This document shows positions 21,105 to 29,065 of a stretch of DNA of 29,065 bases, one piece after another (the stretch's first letter is position 1; the number at the start of each line of letters is the position of its first letter). The stretch covers positions 1 to 29,065 of the IMG/VR virus record IMGVR_UViG_3300032224_000094. One strand, written 5' to 3'. A model generated the notes under the pieces. The model ran no database searches. It saw nothing but the letters and a program-made list of their open reading frames with translations, and had not been told where the DNA came from. A program made the position numbers and the translations under genes. The DNA comes from a virus.

Positions 21105-21532
21105 TATTTAGCGCTGAGATTGGGCATTGGGTGGCGCATCAGAATAGTGGCGGCTACCATGAGGCTCAATCTCAGGCGCTAGGATTGGTGAAAAATGGTG
21201 AAATAGTAGCAGGCGTTATATATGAGAATTGGAATAAAAAGAGTATTTTTTGTCATATCGCAATAACTGGCAGAATGACGGCGCAATATCTAGCAATAAT
21301 ATTTGATTATCCGTTTAATCAGTGTGGCGTAGATAAGATTGTTGTGCCGGTAGTTAACGATAATGCAAAAAGTATTAAATTAGTTGAGAATATGGGTTTT
21401 AGTGAAGAATGTAGATTGCGCGATGCAAGCCCCACAGGTGACATCATTTTCTACACATTATTGCGTAAAAATTGCAGGTTCTTAGAGGGTAAATATCATG
21501 GGAAAATCAGTATCAGCGCCACCAACACCTGA
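21089..21532 (+). CDS. GNAT-like acetyltransferase fold protein in the tail module, 147 aa
   Basis: Overlaps the nozzle gene by 16 bases and the next gene by 35 bases. The central part (VKNGEIVAGVIYENWNKKSI, HIAITGRMTAQYLAIIFDYP) and KIVVPVVNDNAKSIKLVENM with GF follow the strand order and the N-x-x-S-x-x-L-x-x-x-x-G-F signature of GNAT N-acetyltransferases. The canonical Q/R-x-x-G-x-G/A acetyl-CoA loop is not clear, so catalysis is uncertain. Such genes recur between tail genes of podoviruses. A virion-borne modifier or a non-enzymatic structural use are both possible. Confidence 0.7.
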   Translation: MGWNIIFSAEIGHWVAHQNSGGYHEAQSQALGLVKNGEIVAGVIYENWNKKSIFCHIAITGRMTAQYLAIIFDYPFNQCGVDKIVVPVVNDNAKSIKLVENMGFSEECRLRDASPTGDIIFYTLLRKNCRFLEGKYHGKISISATNT

Positions 21533-23300
21533 TTATGCTGGTGCAGCTAGAGAGCAAGGCGCTGCTAACGTAGAATCAGCGCGGGCATCGGCTAAATTAA
21601 GCAATCCAAACATATACGGTCCGTTGGGCAGTCAAACTGTTAGTTATGGAAATCCAGTATTTGACCAAACTGCTTATAATAAAGCAATGGCTAATTTTCA
21701 AGCTAAAATGCCTATTCTTCCAGGTGGAGAAGGATACGATGAAAAAGTATTTGAAGATTATCAAAGTAAAGCACCAACAAAATCTGAATTTACTACAGGT
21801 GATTCTGATGTTCCCACTATTACTCAAACACTTACGCCAGATGCACAAGCTACATTAGAAGCACAGCAGCGTGTGCAAAGACAATTAGCTAATTTAGGTG
21901 AGCAAGGTATTGGCACTGCACAAAGCGTATTAGGGCAAGCATTTAATCCTAATTTACCTGGCATCCAGACTTCACTAGGTAATTATGGCCAAGTTGCACA
22001 AACACCGGATTTAAGCCAATACGGTCAGGCAGGTAATGCACCGCAAGCAGGACAATTGGCAGAGACTCCAGATTTAAGTCAGTATGGTCAAGCCGGTGGT
22101 GGCCCACAAGCAGGCATGTATGGTTTTGCAGGTGGCGGTCCGCGAGCAGGGCAATACGGTCTAGCACAAGGTGCGCTCAATACTGCCAATATTGCCGCTA
22201 TGCCAGTAAATGCAGGCACAACCGGCCAGCAGGCTATATTGTCTCGTTTAGCGCCACAGATTGAGCGCTCACAGGAAGCTACGCGGCAGAGATTGGCTAA
22301 TCAAGGTTTAGTGCCAGGCACTCAGGCGTATCAAACTGCTATGATTGAAGAAAATCAACGCGGCAATGATCTTTATACGCAAGCTGCATTGCAAGGTCTT
22401 AATCTTGACATTGGTGCTAATGCTCAAGGTTTTGGTCAAGCTCTGCAATCTGGTCAATTTGGCAATCAAGCAGTGGCTCAAAACTTTGGTCAAGGGCAAG
22501 CTGCTCAACAGATGCGTAATGCTGCAATGGCGCAAAACTTTGGGCAGGGCGTGACATCACAGCAATTAGGTAATCAATCTGTATTGCAGAATCAACAAGC
22601 CGGATTAGCACAGCAGCAAGCTGATATGGCTCGCCAACAACAGTTATTTGGTCAAGGCGTGACATCCACGCAATTGGGCAATCAAGCTATATCGCAGAAT
22701 CAGCAGGCAGCATTGGCGCAACAACAAGCGCAAAATGCGGCACAATTACAACAATATAATCAAGCATTGGGTGGCGCACAATTTGGCAATACTGCACAAT
22801 CTCAGAGCTTGCAACAACAATTAGCATTGCGTAATCAACCATTAAATGAAATTACCGGATTGATGTCTGGATCGCAAATTAATATGCCGCAATTTCAAGG
22901 ATATCAAGGTCAAACTATTGCACCTGCACCTATATTTGCAGGCGCTCAAGCGGCAGGTCAGAATGCTATGCAGAATTATGGAATACAGCAATCAGCGGCT
23001 AACGCAGGCACGTCTGGGTTATTTGGTCTTGCCGGTGCAGGCGCTGGCGCTTTAGGCACAATGGGATCAACTAGTGCTGGTCAGGCTGCATTAGCTTCAA
23101 TATTTTCTTCAGATCGTAGATTAAAATCTAATATTGTAAGAGTTGGCGATCATCCATTAGGTATAGGTATATATGAATACGATATATTTGGTGAAAGGCA
23201 GCGCGGTGTAATGGCAGATGAAGTTGAAAAAGTAATGCCAGACGCAGTATTAGAACATCCAAGTGGTTACAAGATGGTTAATTATGGGAAATTATTATGA
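21498..23300 (+). CDS. Gln-rich virion protein with C-terminal S74 (intramolecular chaperone) domain, 600 aa
   Basis: Starts 35 bases before the GNAT gene ends. The middle (about residues 170-460) carries Gln/Gly-rich repeats such as DLSQYGQAG, NFGQG and QQLGNQSVLQNQQAGLAQQQ. Residues 536-600 are a peptidase-S74-type domain beginning SDRRLKSNI; Ser538 and Lys543 have the five-residue spacing of the Ser-Lys dyad reported for endosialidase chaperones. The domain ends at GYKMVNYGKLL and lacks the usual C-terminal coiled coil, so cleavage competence is uncertain. The position points to an internal or tail-needle-like virion protein rather than a fibre. Overlaps the next gene by 4 bases. Confidence 0.75.
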   Translation: MGKSVSAPPTPDYAGAAREQGAANVESARASAKLSNPNIYGPLGSQTVSYGNPVFDQTAYNKAMANFQAKMPILPGGEGYDEKVFEDYQSKAPTKSEFTTGDSDVPTITQTLTPDAQATLEAQQRVQRQLANLGEQGIGTAQSVLGQAFNPNLPGIQTSLGNYGQVAQTPDLSQYGQAGNAPQAGQLAETPDLSQYGQAGGGPQAGMYGFAGGGPRAGQYGLAQGALNTANIAAMPVNAGTTGQQAILSRLAPQIERSQEATRQRLANQGLVPGTQAYQTAMIEENQRGNDLYTQAALQGLNLDIGANAQGFGQALQSGQFGNQAVAQNFGQGQAAQQMRNAAMAQNFGQGVTSQQLGNQSVLQNQQAGLAQQQADMARQQQLFGQGVTSTQLGNQAISQNQQAALAQQQAQNAAQLQQYNQALGGAQFGNTAQSQSLQQQLALRNQPLNEITGLMSGSQINMPQFQGYQGQTIAPAPIFAGAQAAGQNAMQNYGIQQSAANAGTSGLFGLAGAGAGALGTMGSTSAGQAALASIFSSDRRLKSNIVRVGDHPLGIGIYEYDIFGERQRGVMADEVEKVMPDAVLEHPSGYKMVNYGKLL

Positions 23301-23545
23301 ACCAATTTTATAACGCAATGCCAGAAACACCACAGCAAGCTGCTAAACGTCAACAATTAGCGGCAATGCTGCAACAACAAATGATTTTGCCAGATCAAAA
23401 TGTGCAGATGCCTGCTACGTCATCAACTACCGATCAATTTAAACAAATGGGTATGGATTGGTTAAAAAGTCAATTAAAACCTGGCGCTCAAAATGCTAAT
23501 CTTGGTGGATTTCCATTTGAAGGCAATACTACAAATATCGGATAG
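23297..23545 (+). CDS. small Gln-rich hypothetical protein, 82 aa
   Basis: Starts within the preceding stop (ATGA). The sequence is rich in Gln and Met (TPQQAAKRQQLAAMLQQQMI) with FKQMGMDWLKSQLKPGAQ in the second half. No domain recognised. Composition resembles the Gln-rich repeats of the preceding virion protein and the start of the following one, so it may be a small structural or ejection component. Coupled translation on the upstream side supports it. Confidence 0.65.
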   Translation: MNQFYNAMPETPQQAAKRQQLAAMLQQQMILPDQNVQMPATSSTTDQFKQMGMDWLKSQLKPGAQNANLGGFPFEGNTTNIG

Positions 23546-23554
23546 AGGTAGATC

Positions 23555-25339
23555 ATGGCAGAATATAATTTTAATATACAAGACCCGTATGCAGCTCAAG
23601 CTGCTGATATTGCTCGCCGTCAGAAAATGGCTGAGATTATGCAAGCTCAAGCATTACAGCCTATTGAGAAATTCAGCTATAACGGCATAGAGGCACGTAT
23701 TAGTCCATATCAAGGATTGGCTAAGATGTTGCAGGCGTATATGGGCGGTAGAGGCCAGGCTGCTGCTTTGGAAGAACAGAAAGCATTGGGTGAGAAAGTC
23801 AGATCAGAGCAACAAGGCCAGATCAAAGACTTTATGAGTGCTATGACAGGCACACCAGAAACTACTGTTAGCACTGGTCCTATAGCGCCAGAATTAATGA
23901 CCGAAGAAAGAATGCCATTTACAACAGACAAGATAATACCTGCAGTTGCGCCTGATCGCCAGAAAGCACTTGCGCTTGCATTGCAGTCATCTAGTCCAAT
24001 GCTGCAAAGTGCAGGTGGTTCATTATTGACTTCAATATTGCCTAAAACACCTAAATGGCAAGCATCCACCAAATTTAATGATAAAGGTGAAGAAATACAT
24101 GGGTTTGTTGATATTAATTCACCACAACCAGAAGATACATTTAGAGCATCAAGCACTAAACCTGCTGCTTTAGTTCCAGTTACTACTACTGATGCAAATG
24201 GTAGACCAGTGCAAAAATTTGTTAATGCTCGTACAGTATCTGGAGAAGGTATTCCCAAACCATTGGAAGGATTCTACGGCGAATTGGAACAAATGGGCGT
24301 TGATCTTAATAGCCCACAAGTTAAATCAGTTCTTAATAGTTATGTTGCCGGTAAATCTGGAAATGTAACAGCAAAAGACGCAGTAGATTTTCAAATTAAA
24401 TTGGCTAATTTAGGTCTTTCATCACAAAGAGCTGCATACGAAGTGCCAGGCGGCGGCGCTGCTATGCCTAATATACCTAAGCCATTTAATTTGTTTGATA
24501 TGAATAGACCACCTAGCGCGGCTGCACCACAAAGCAATATGCCGCCAGCAATGCCTGCTCAGATGCCTAATCAAGCGCCTGCTCAAATGCCGGCGCAACC
24601 ACCGGCAGCTAAATTGGCTAATGCGTTAAGAAATGCGCCAGTTACGACTGCACCTACCGCTGCGCCTGCTGTTATTCCTAATGCTGCGCCAGTTAGGGCA
24701 AATATTCCTAATGTTGCGTCTACTGCTGCACCTGTTGCTGCGCCTGCTACTCCTATACCTGGTGGTTTTGATGTATCAAAACTATCGCCAAAAGATAGAA
24801 ACGAATTATTAAAACATCAAATTATAGATGACGGCAAACCATTAACTGAATTTCAAGGCAAAGCTACTGGATATGCCGCAAGAATGTTGCAAGCAAATGA
24901 TATATTGTCATCAATAGGTCAAAATGGAAGAATTCAACCAGGTGAAATAAAGAGAACATTACTTGGTATTCCGTTAGTAGGTAATTTTCTAGGAAGGCAA
25001 GCAAATTTTACTCAAAGCGAAGCGCAACAACAAATAGAGCAAGCACAACTTAATTTTGTAAATGCTCTTTTACGCCAAGAATCTGGTGCAAGCATTCAAT
25101 CGCCAGAATTTGAATCTGCTACTAGACAATATTTTCCACAACCAGGTGATAAAGACTTAGTTTTAAAACAAAAAGCTCAAAATAGAGCAGTTGCAATTAA
25201 AGCATTAGAAATTGAAGCTGGTCCAGGATTGCAAAGAATGCAAAAAGCGCAAAAATTAGATAATGACGCTTTAACATGGGCTAATGCAAATCCTAATGAT
25301 CCCAGATCGGCTGCAATTAAACAAAAATTAGGTCAATAA
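23555..25339 (+). CDS. probable internal virion/ejection protein, 594 aa
   Basis: A large protein of unknown family in the position of podovirus ejection proteins. The N-terminus (YNFNIQDPYAAQAADIARRQ) is helical with Gln-rich stretches; residues about 315-400 are a Pro/Ala/Met linker (PPAMPAQMPNQAPAQMPAQP and ATPIPGG); the C-terminal 190 residues are helical, including FTQSEAQQQIEQAQLNFVNA with LLRQESGASIQSPEFESA and YFPQPGDKDLVLKQKAQNR. I recall the LLR.ESGAAI...E...YFP.PGD segment from phage structural proteins. No lysozyme or transglycosylase motif was seen. Starts with GAGGTAG before ATG; the next gene begins 2 bases after its stop. Confidence 0.65.
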   Translation: MAEYNFNIQDPYAAQAADIARRQKMAEIMQAQALQPIEKFSYNGIEARISPYQGLAKMLQAYMGGRGQAAALEEQKALGEKVRSEQQGQIKDFMSAMTGTPETTVSTGPIAPELMTEERMPFTTDKIIPAVAPDRQKALALALQSSSPMLQSAGGSLLTSILPKTPKWQASTKFNDKGEEIHGFVDINSPQPEDTFRASSTKPAALVPVTTTDANGRPVQKFVNARTVSGEGIPKPLEGFYGELEQMGVDLNSPQVKSVLNSYVAGKSGNVTAKDAVDFQIKLANLGLSSQRAAYEVPGGGAAMPNIPKPFNLFDMNRPPSAAAPQSNMPPAMPAQMPNQAPAQMPAQPPAAKLANALRNAPVTTAPTAAPAVIPNAAPVRANIPNVASTAAPVAAPATPIPGGFDVSKLSPKDRNELLKHQIIDDGKPLTEFQGKATGYAARMLQANDILSSIGQNGRIQPGEIKRTLLGIPLVGNFLGRQANFTQSEAQQQIEQAQLNFVNALLRQESGASIQSPEFESATRQYFPQPGDKDLVLKQKAQNRAVAIKALEIEAGPGLQRMQKAQKLDNDALTWANANPNDPRSAAIKQKLGQ

Positions 25340-25341
25340 TC

Positions 25342-27390
25342 ATGGCTCAAAATAATTTTAATCCTGATTTATATTTGCAATCAAGCGCCTCTAGTTCTGG
25401 TTTTGATCCTGATGAGTATTTAAAATCAAAACCAAAAACTGAAACTATATTAAGCACTCAAGAAAATAAACAGCCAGAATCAGCAGCCATGCAGCAAGGG
25501 CGTGAGTTATCGCCTGCTGCTAGAGCTACTATTGGCACAATGCAAGGTCCGACATTTAACTTTATGGATGAGTTATCGGGGCTTGCTAATATGTATGGCA
25601 AAACAGTCGCGCCACAGATGGCATTTCCACCAAATAAGCAGCAAGCGCCAGTAGTAGACGCAGTTAATGCCTATACTGAAGGGCGGGATGTTGCGCGTGG
25701 TGCAACTAAACAATTTGAGCAAGATTATCCTATTGGCTCTGTTATAGCGCAAGGCGTAAGTAGTTTACCGACAATGCTTGTGCCTGGTCTTGGCGCTACT
25801 AATATGACAAGCAAAGCGGGTAAAATTGCTACATTACTTGACCAATTAAAAAATGCCTCATGGCTAGGCGCTAAGACTGGCGCAATTGGGGGCGCAGGTG
25901 GTTCTGAGGCTGATACCATTGCCGGTCTTGCTGGTGATGTGGCTAAAGGCGCGGCAATTAGCGGCACTATTGCACCGTTAGGCACTGCTGTTGGTCGTTC
26001 AGTTGGCGCTGTTGGTTCGCAAATTGGTCAACGGTTCTCACCAGAATCTGTGCAAAATGCAACTCGTCAGAAATTGGCAGAGTATTTATATAGAGACATA
26101 AGACCAGGCACTGTATTTGAGCAGGCTAATACTTTAAGCACACCAGCAGAAAAAGCCAGTGTTAGATTAAACAGATTAGGACCAGAGGCTACCATTGCAG
26201 ATGTTGGTGGTGAAAGCACTCGGCGCTTATTAGATATATTAGCAACAGTGCCAGGTAAAGCTAAATCAATGGTTGATAGAGAAATTAAATCTAGGCAAGA
26301 TAATCGCGCTAACAGAATTATGAGCGCAGCAGATCAAGCATTAGGCACTCAAAATATGGGTTATTCATCCACAATAACTGGATTGGAAACTGCTCAAAAA
26401 GCTGCTGCTGCACCATTTTATGACGCATTAAAAGATGTATCAGTTAAAGTTGATGATAATCTATACGCTCTATTGCAAAGAGCGCCAGAGGCTCATAAAG
26501 CAGCAGAAAAACTGGCCAGAACGGAAGGAAAAATACCAATTGATTTGTCTAAGTTAAAACCTGGCGATGATGTGCCATTTGATGCAATTGATACAATGAA
26601 GAAAACATTGTGGCAGCTTGCTGAAAGTGAAAAGCCAAATTTTAAGGCTACTGCTCAAAGTAATGCTTACAATGATTTAAGAACAGCATTAACTAAAAAA
26701 ATGGATGAATTATCGCCTAAAGATAAATCAGGGAATTCTATTTATAAATTAGCTAGGGATTCTTTTTCTGGTCCTGCTGAATTAATTAGCGCAGTTGAAA
26801 AAGGTAGGAAAGCATTAAGCACAGATATTATTGATTTAACTGATCTAGTTAAAGGCATGAGCGCAAGTGAATTAGAGGCATTTAGAGTTGGTGCATTGCA
26901 ATCATTACGTGATAAATCAGGAAGTATGCCTGGGCAAACACAATTGCTAAATCAATTTAGAGAAAAGAAAACAGGCGATAGATTAAGGCAGATATTTAAT
27001 AATGATTATCGCCAATTTGCAGCTTCATTGGCAAAAGAAGCAGAGCTTAAAAAGTTAGAATCAGTTGGCAGAGGTTCTAAAAGTGCCGAACGTGGTTTTG
27101 CTGCTGATGATTTATCTGCCACTGCCGATGCTGTTGATACTGCTGTAAAAGCTACTACTGGCGGTGTATCTGGTGCTATAAAAGGTGTTTCTAATATTTG
27201 GAGTCGTGTGCAAATGCCAGAGCAGACGCGCAATAAATTGGCAGAGCTGTTATTAACTAAAGGACCGAAAGCTCAATTAGAATTAAGCGATCTTGAGACA
27301 TTTATTAAGCAAATGAATGCTGCTAAAGCAAAACAAGCTGCGGCGGCTGCGGCAGTAGGTCAGTCTGCTGGTTCACAATTTTCTAAATAA
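25342..27390 (+). CDS. probable ejection protein with glycine-rich membrane-active segment, 682 aa
   Basis: The N-terminus carries two short motifs, FNPDLYL (residues 6-12) and FDPDEYL (21-27), a doublet I recall from phage internal virion proteins. Residues about 130-228 alternate Gly, Ala and hydrophobic residues (GAKTGAIGGAGGSEADTIAG, GAAISGTIAPLGTAVGRSVG) in a glycine-zipper style that could insert into membrane. The rest is helical and charged, with QNATRQKLAEYLYRDIRPGT and STRRLLDILATVPGKAKSMV. Ejection proteins form a channel for DNA entry across the host envelope; that role is inferred from position and composition. No catalytic motif found. Starts 2 bases after the previous stop. Confidence 0.65.
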   Translation: MAQNNFNPDLYLQSSASSSGFDPDEYLKSKPKTETILSTQENKQPESAAMQQGRELSPAARATIGTMQGPTFNFMDELSGLANMYGKTVAPQMAFPPNKQQAPVVDAVNAYTEGRDVARGATKQFEQDYPIGSVIAQGVSSLPTMLVPGLGATNMTSKAGKIATLLDQLKNASWLGAKTGAIGGAGGSEADTIAGLAGDVAKGAAISGTIAPLGTAVGRSVGAVGSQIGQRFSPESVQNATRQKLAEYLYRDIRPGTVFEQANTLSTPAEKASVRLNRLGPEATIADVGGESTRRLLDILATVPGKAKSMVDREIKSRQDNRANRIMSAADQALGTQNMGYSSTITGLETAQKAAAAPFYDALKDVSVKVDDNLYALLQRAPEAHKAAEKLARTEGKIPIDLSKLKPGDDVPFDAIDTMKKTLWQLAESEKPNFKATAQSNAYNDLRTALTKKMDELSPKDKSGNSIYKLARDSFSGPAELISAVEKGRKALSTDIIDLTDLVKGMSASELEAFRVGALQSLRDKSGSMPGQTQLLNQFREKKTGDRLRQIFNNDYRQFAASLAKEAELKKLESVGRGSKSAERGFAADDLSATADAVDTAVKATTGGVSGAIKGVSNIWSRVQMPEQTRNKLAELLLTKGPKAQLELSDLETFIKQMNAAKAKQAAAAAAVGQSAGSQFSK

Positions 27391-27402
27391 TAGGAATCTA
27401 TC

Positions 27403-28548
27403 ATGTCATACAATGGAAGCGGCGTATTCAACATCAACACAGCAGGTCAACCAGTAGTCACTGGCACAGTAATCAGCTCGACTGCATTTAACGCACTAAC
27501 TGCCGATCTTGCAACTGGTCTTACTACTGCGCTCACTAAAGACGGGCAGACCACACCGACTGCTAATATTAAATTGGGTGGATTTAAGCTCACTGGAATT
27601 GGTGTTGCAACCACATCTGGCGATGCGTTGAGTTATGGCCAGGCTGCAACTGTTAGCACACTGACTAACTCTGCGTTGACATCTGGGCGTGTGACTTATG
27701 CCACCACAGGCGGGCTTTTAACTGACTCAGCCAATTTAACATTTAACGGAACAACATTAACTGCAGGTACTATTGGTGGGTATACTTTAAGCGGCACAAT
27801 AGCAGGCGGTGGCAATCAGATTAATAACGTCATCATAGGAACATCAACACCACTAGCAGGTTCATTTACTTCCATTACAGGCACAAGTCTTCAAGTAAGT
27901 GCTGCAACTCCAGTAGTTACGGTAACAGGCACAAGCACAAATGCATCTAGTCAAGATTTCACAAGTAATGGCGCGGCACAAAGAACAACTATTGGTGTAG
28001 AGCGAAGCACAGGCGGTGGATTGTTTATAGGTTCGAGTGCGTATGCGGCTGTATTTGGTTCTGCGGGTGCAAGTAATTGTCAATTTGCAACAAGTAATAA
28101 TATAAGAATGAGCATTGATACGTCAGGTATAGTAACCATGAATGCTTATGGTGCAGGTGCGGCTACATTTAGTGCTTCTGGCGTTATTTCTTCTGTTTCA
28201 GATGAAACATGGAAAATTAAAGATGGCTCGCCTGTTAATCCAGATGAAATGCTTAAAAAATTAAAACCCGGATATTGGTATTACAATGACGAAAAGAAAG
28301 AAATTTTTGGTAAAGATAGACAGTTAGGGTTTTATGCTCAAAATGTAAACGAATCTATAGGTAAAGAAGCCGCACCAATTCCCGAAACGTATATAGTTAA
28401 AGATGAAGATGGGAACGAAAAATCTATTTCTAAACCGTGGGGTTATTATGACAGATCAGTTTTAGCTGTAACTGTAATGTCTTTGCAAAAAGCATTAAAT
28501 ACTATTGAAGAATTAACTGCTCGACTAACAGCATTGGAATCTAAATAA
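27403..28548 (+). CDS. tail fibre/spike with C-terminal S74 chaperone domain, 381 aa
   Basis: The N-terminal part (MSYNGSGVFNINTAGQPVVT, ISSTAFNALTADLATGLTTA, PTANIKLGGFKLTGIG) is an attachment module I recall in many phage fibres. A beta-rich shaft rich in Thr, Gly and Ser follows. Residues 266-381 form an S74 intramolecular chaperone: SDETWKIKDGSPVNPDEMLK with Ser266 and Lys271 at the dyad spacing, then QLGFYAQNV and a terminal coiled coil (VTVMSLQKALNTIEELTARL). Such domains trimerise the fibre and then cleave off. The gene sits between ejection proteins and the lysis genes. AGGA lies before the ATG; the next start overlaps its stop (TAATG). Confidence 0.85.
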   Translation: MSYNGSGVFNINTAGQPVVTGTVISSTAFNALTADLATGLTTALTKDGQTTPTANIKLGGFKLTGIGVATTSGDALSYGQAATVSTLTNSALTSGRVTYATTGGLLTDSANLTFNGTTLTAGTIGGYTLSGTIAGGGNQINNVIIGTSTPLAGSFTSITGTSLQVSAATPVVTVTGTSTNASSQDFTSNGAAQRTTIGVERSTGGGLFIGSSAYAAVFGSAGASNCQFATSNNIRMSIDTSGIVTMNAYGAGAATFSASGVISSVSDETWKIKDGSPVNPDEMLKKLKPGYWYYNDEKKEIFGKDRQLGFYAQNVNESIGKEAAPIPETYIVKDEDGNEKSISKPWGYYDRSVLAVTVMSLQKALNTIEELTARLTALESK

Positions 28549-28730
28549 TGGCAACCATTGCGCAGGTTGAGGCTAAAGTTGATGGTCATATTGATGTTTG
28601 CGCCGTTCGATACGAAAGTATTGAGAAAGAGATGCGCGGCGTGAATGCTAGGCTCAAGCGTATCGAGCATATCTATATCGGTTCTGCTGCTGCCATCATT
28701 TTATTGTTGCTTAAATTGGTGATTAGATGA
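28548..28730 (+). CDS. XhlA-type holin candidate, 60 aa
   Basis: A 60-aa protein with an amphipathic, charged N-terminal helix (VEAKVDGHIDVCAVRYESIE followed by KEMRGVNARLKRIEH) and one hydrophobic segment at residues about 43-59 (IYIGSAAAIILLLLKLVI). This is the layout of XhlA/hemolysin-type and other small phage holins or holin accessory proteins. Its ATG shares a base with the fibre stop and its own stop overlaps the next membrane protein gene (ATGA), as in lysis cassettes. An endolysin is not in the window, so the role is inferred. Confidence 0.65.
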   Translation: MATIAQVEAKVDGHIDVCAVRYESIEKEMRGVNARLKRIEHIYIGSAAAIILLLLKLVIR

Positions 28731-29065
28731 CTATTGCTAAACCTAAAGCAAAGCGCCCACCACGTAAGCCAGTGGTAAGGTCTGAGATCAAAACGCAATC
28801 TAGCATGGTGGATAAAGCAATTGATTTGATTAAGTGGGTGGACTCACCATTTAAACTGCTAGAGGTTGTGATACTGGTCACGCTGTTTGGTTTGGGATAT
28901 TTTGCTTGGGATTCTCGACAAGTAATTCTTAATGCTATTGTCAGTCATGAGAAACTGCCACAGCTAAAAGAGCGCGACATAATGATCCCTATAGCCGAGT
29001 CATTGCAGAAAGATTTAGAAGCAACAACTGTGGTCGTGCATAAAGTCAATCTTGTAACCAATAGC
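28727..29065 (+). CDS. membrane protein of the lysis region (partial, C-terminus outside window)
   Basis: Open from ATG 28727 for 113 codons to the window edge. A strongly basic N-terminus (MTIAKPKAKRPPRKPVVRSE) precedes one membrane segment at residues about 45-61 (LLEVVILVTLFGLGYFAW), then a charged region (SHEKLPQLKERDIMIPIAES). The positive-inside rule predicts a cytoplasmic N-terminus and an outside C-terminal domain. Position right after the holin candidate suggests a lysis role such as a second holin, antiholin or spanin component, but no family was recognised and the C-terminus is missing. Confidence 0.65.
   Translation, partial: MTIAKPKAKRPPRKPVVRSEIKTQSSMVDKAIDLIKWVDSPFKLLEVVILVTLFGLGYFAWDSRQVILNAIVSHEKLPQLKERDIMIPIAESLQKDLEATTVVVHKVNLVTNS

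Noticed and set aside
23710-24258. 182-codon minus-strand ORF opposite the ejection protein
   Set aside because: Antisense to a strong gene, no ribosome binding site and no coupling with neighbours.

Overview
The window is a contiguous piece of a tailed double-stranded DNA phage genome (Caudoviricetes) with podovirus-type head and tail genes. No bacterial housekeeping gene, rRNA, tRNA, integrase or CRISPR array was seen. Base composition is moderate and AT-rich in several late genes. The protein families (P22-like portal, adaptor, nozzle and S74-ended proteins, a solitary C5 methyltransferase) fit a Gram-negative, probably proteobacterial, host. That host call is inference; the sequence does not name it. 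Both ends cut genes.

Layout. Positions 1-1070 hold a leftward early operon read from a near-consensus sigma70 promoter at 1124-1152: a 46-aa protein, a 125-aa acidic protein, an unlisted 27-aa membrane peptide, and a Sak4/RecA-like ATPase cut by the left edge. Everything else reads rightward. Positions 1231-4404 hold a small HTH protein, a DNA cytosine methyltransferase with a second long open frame nested inside it, and a primase-polymerase/helicase fusion. Positions 4416-4595 are a dense cluster of a 10-bp TGAACCGCAT-type repeat in both orientations, a candidate replication origin. A VRR-NUC-type nuclease and a ferritin-like protein follow.

From about 5.3 kb the packaging and virion genes begin: small and large terminase, three small conserved proteins, portal, a cassette of structural and receptor-binding genes (Gly-rich tail fibre, a 20-aa-repeat protein), scaffold, major capsid protein, a probable head decoration protein, a DUF115-like/methyltransferase fusion, a small beta protein, adaptor, nozzle, a GNAT-like protein, a Gln-rich S74-ended virion protein, two large probable ejection proteins, and a second fibre with an S74 chaperone domain. 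The right end enters a lysis module: an XhlA-type holin candidate and a truncated membrane protein. Most adjacent genes overlap (ATGA, TAATG) or are a few bases apart, so translation is probably coupled across long transcripts.

The strongest candidate for something undescribed is at 1401-2312. A C5 methyltransferase frame with recognisable motifs I, IV, VI, VIII and X contains, in the +1 frame, a 294-codon ORF with its own ATG 4 bases downstream, better spaced from the shared ribosome binding site, and with a conserved-looking C-terminus. An 11-G tract lies in both frames where slippage would join one to the other. Other notable items are the iteron-like cluster, a hairpin at 16348-16369 that may bring a ribosome binding site to its start codon while also looking like a terminator, and two mini-ORFs that bridge intergenic gaps by stop/start coupling.
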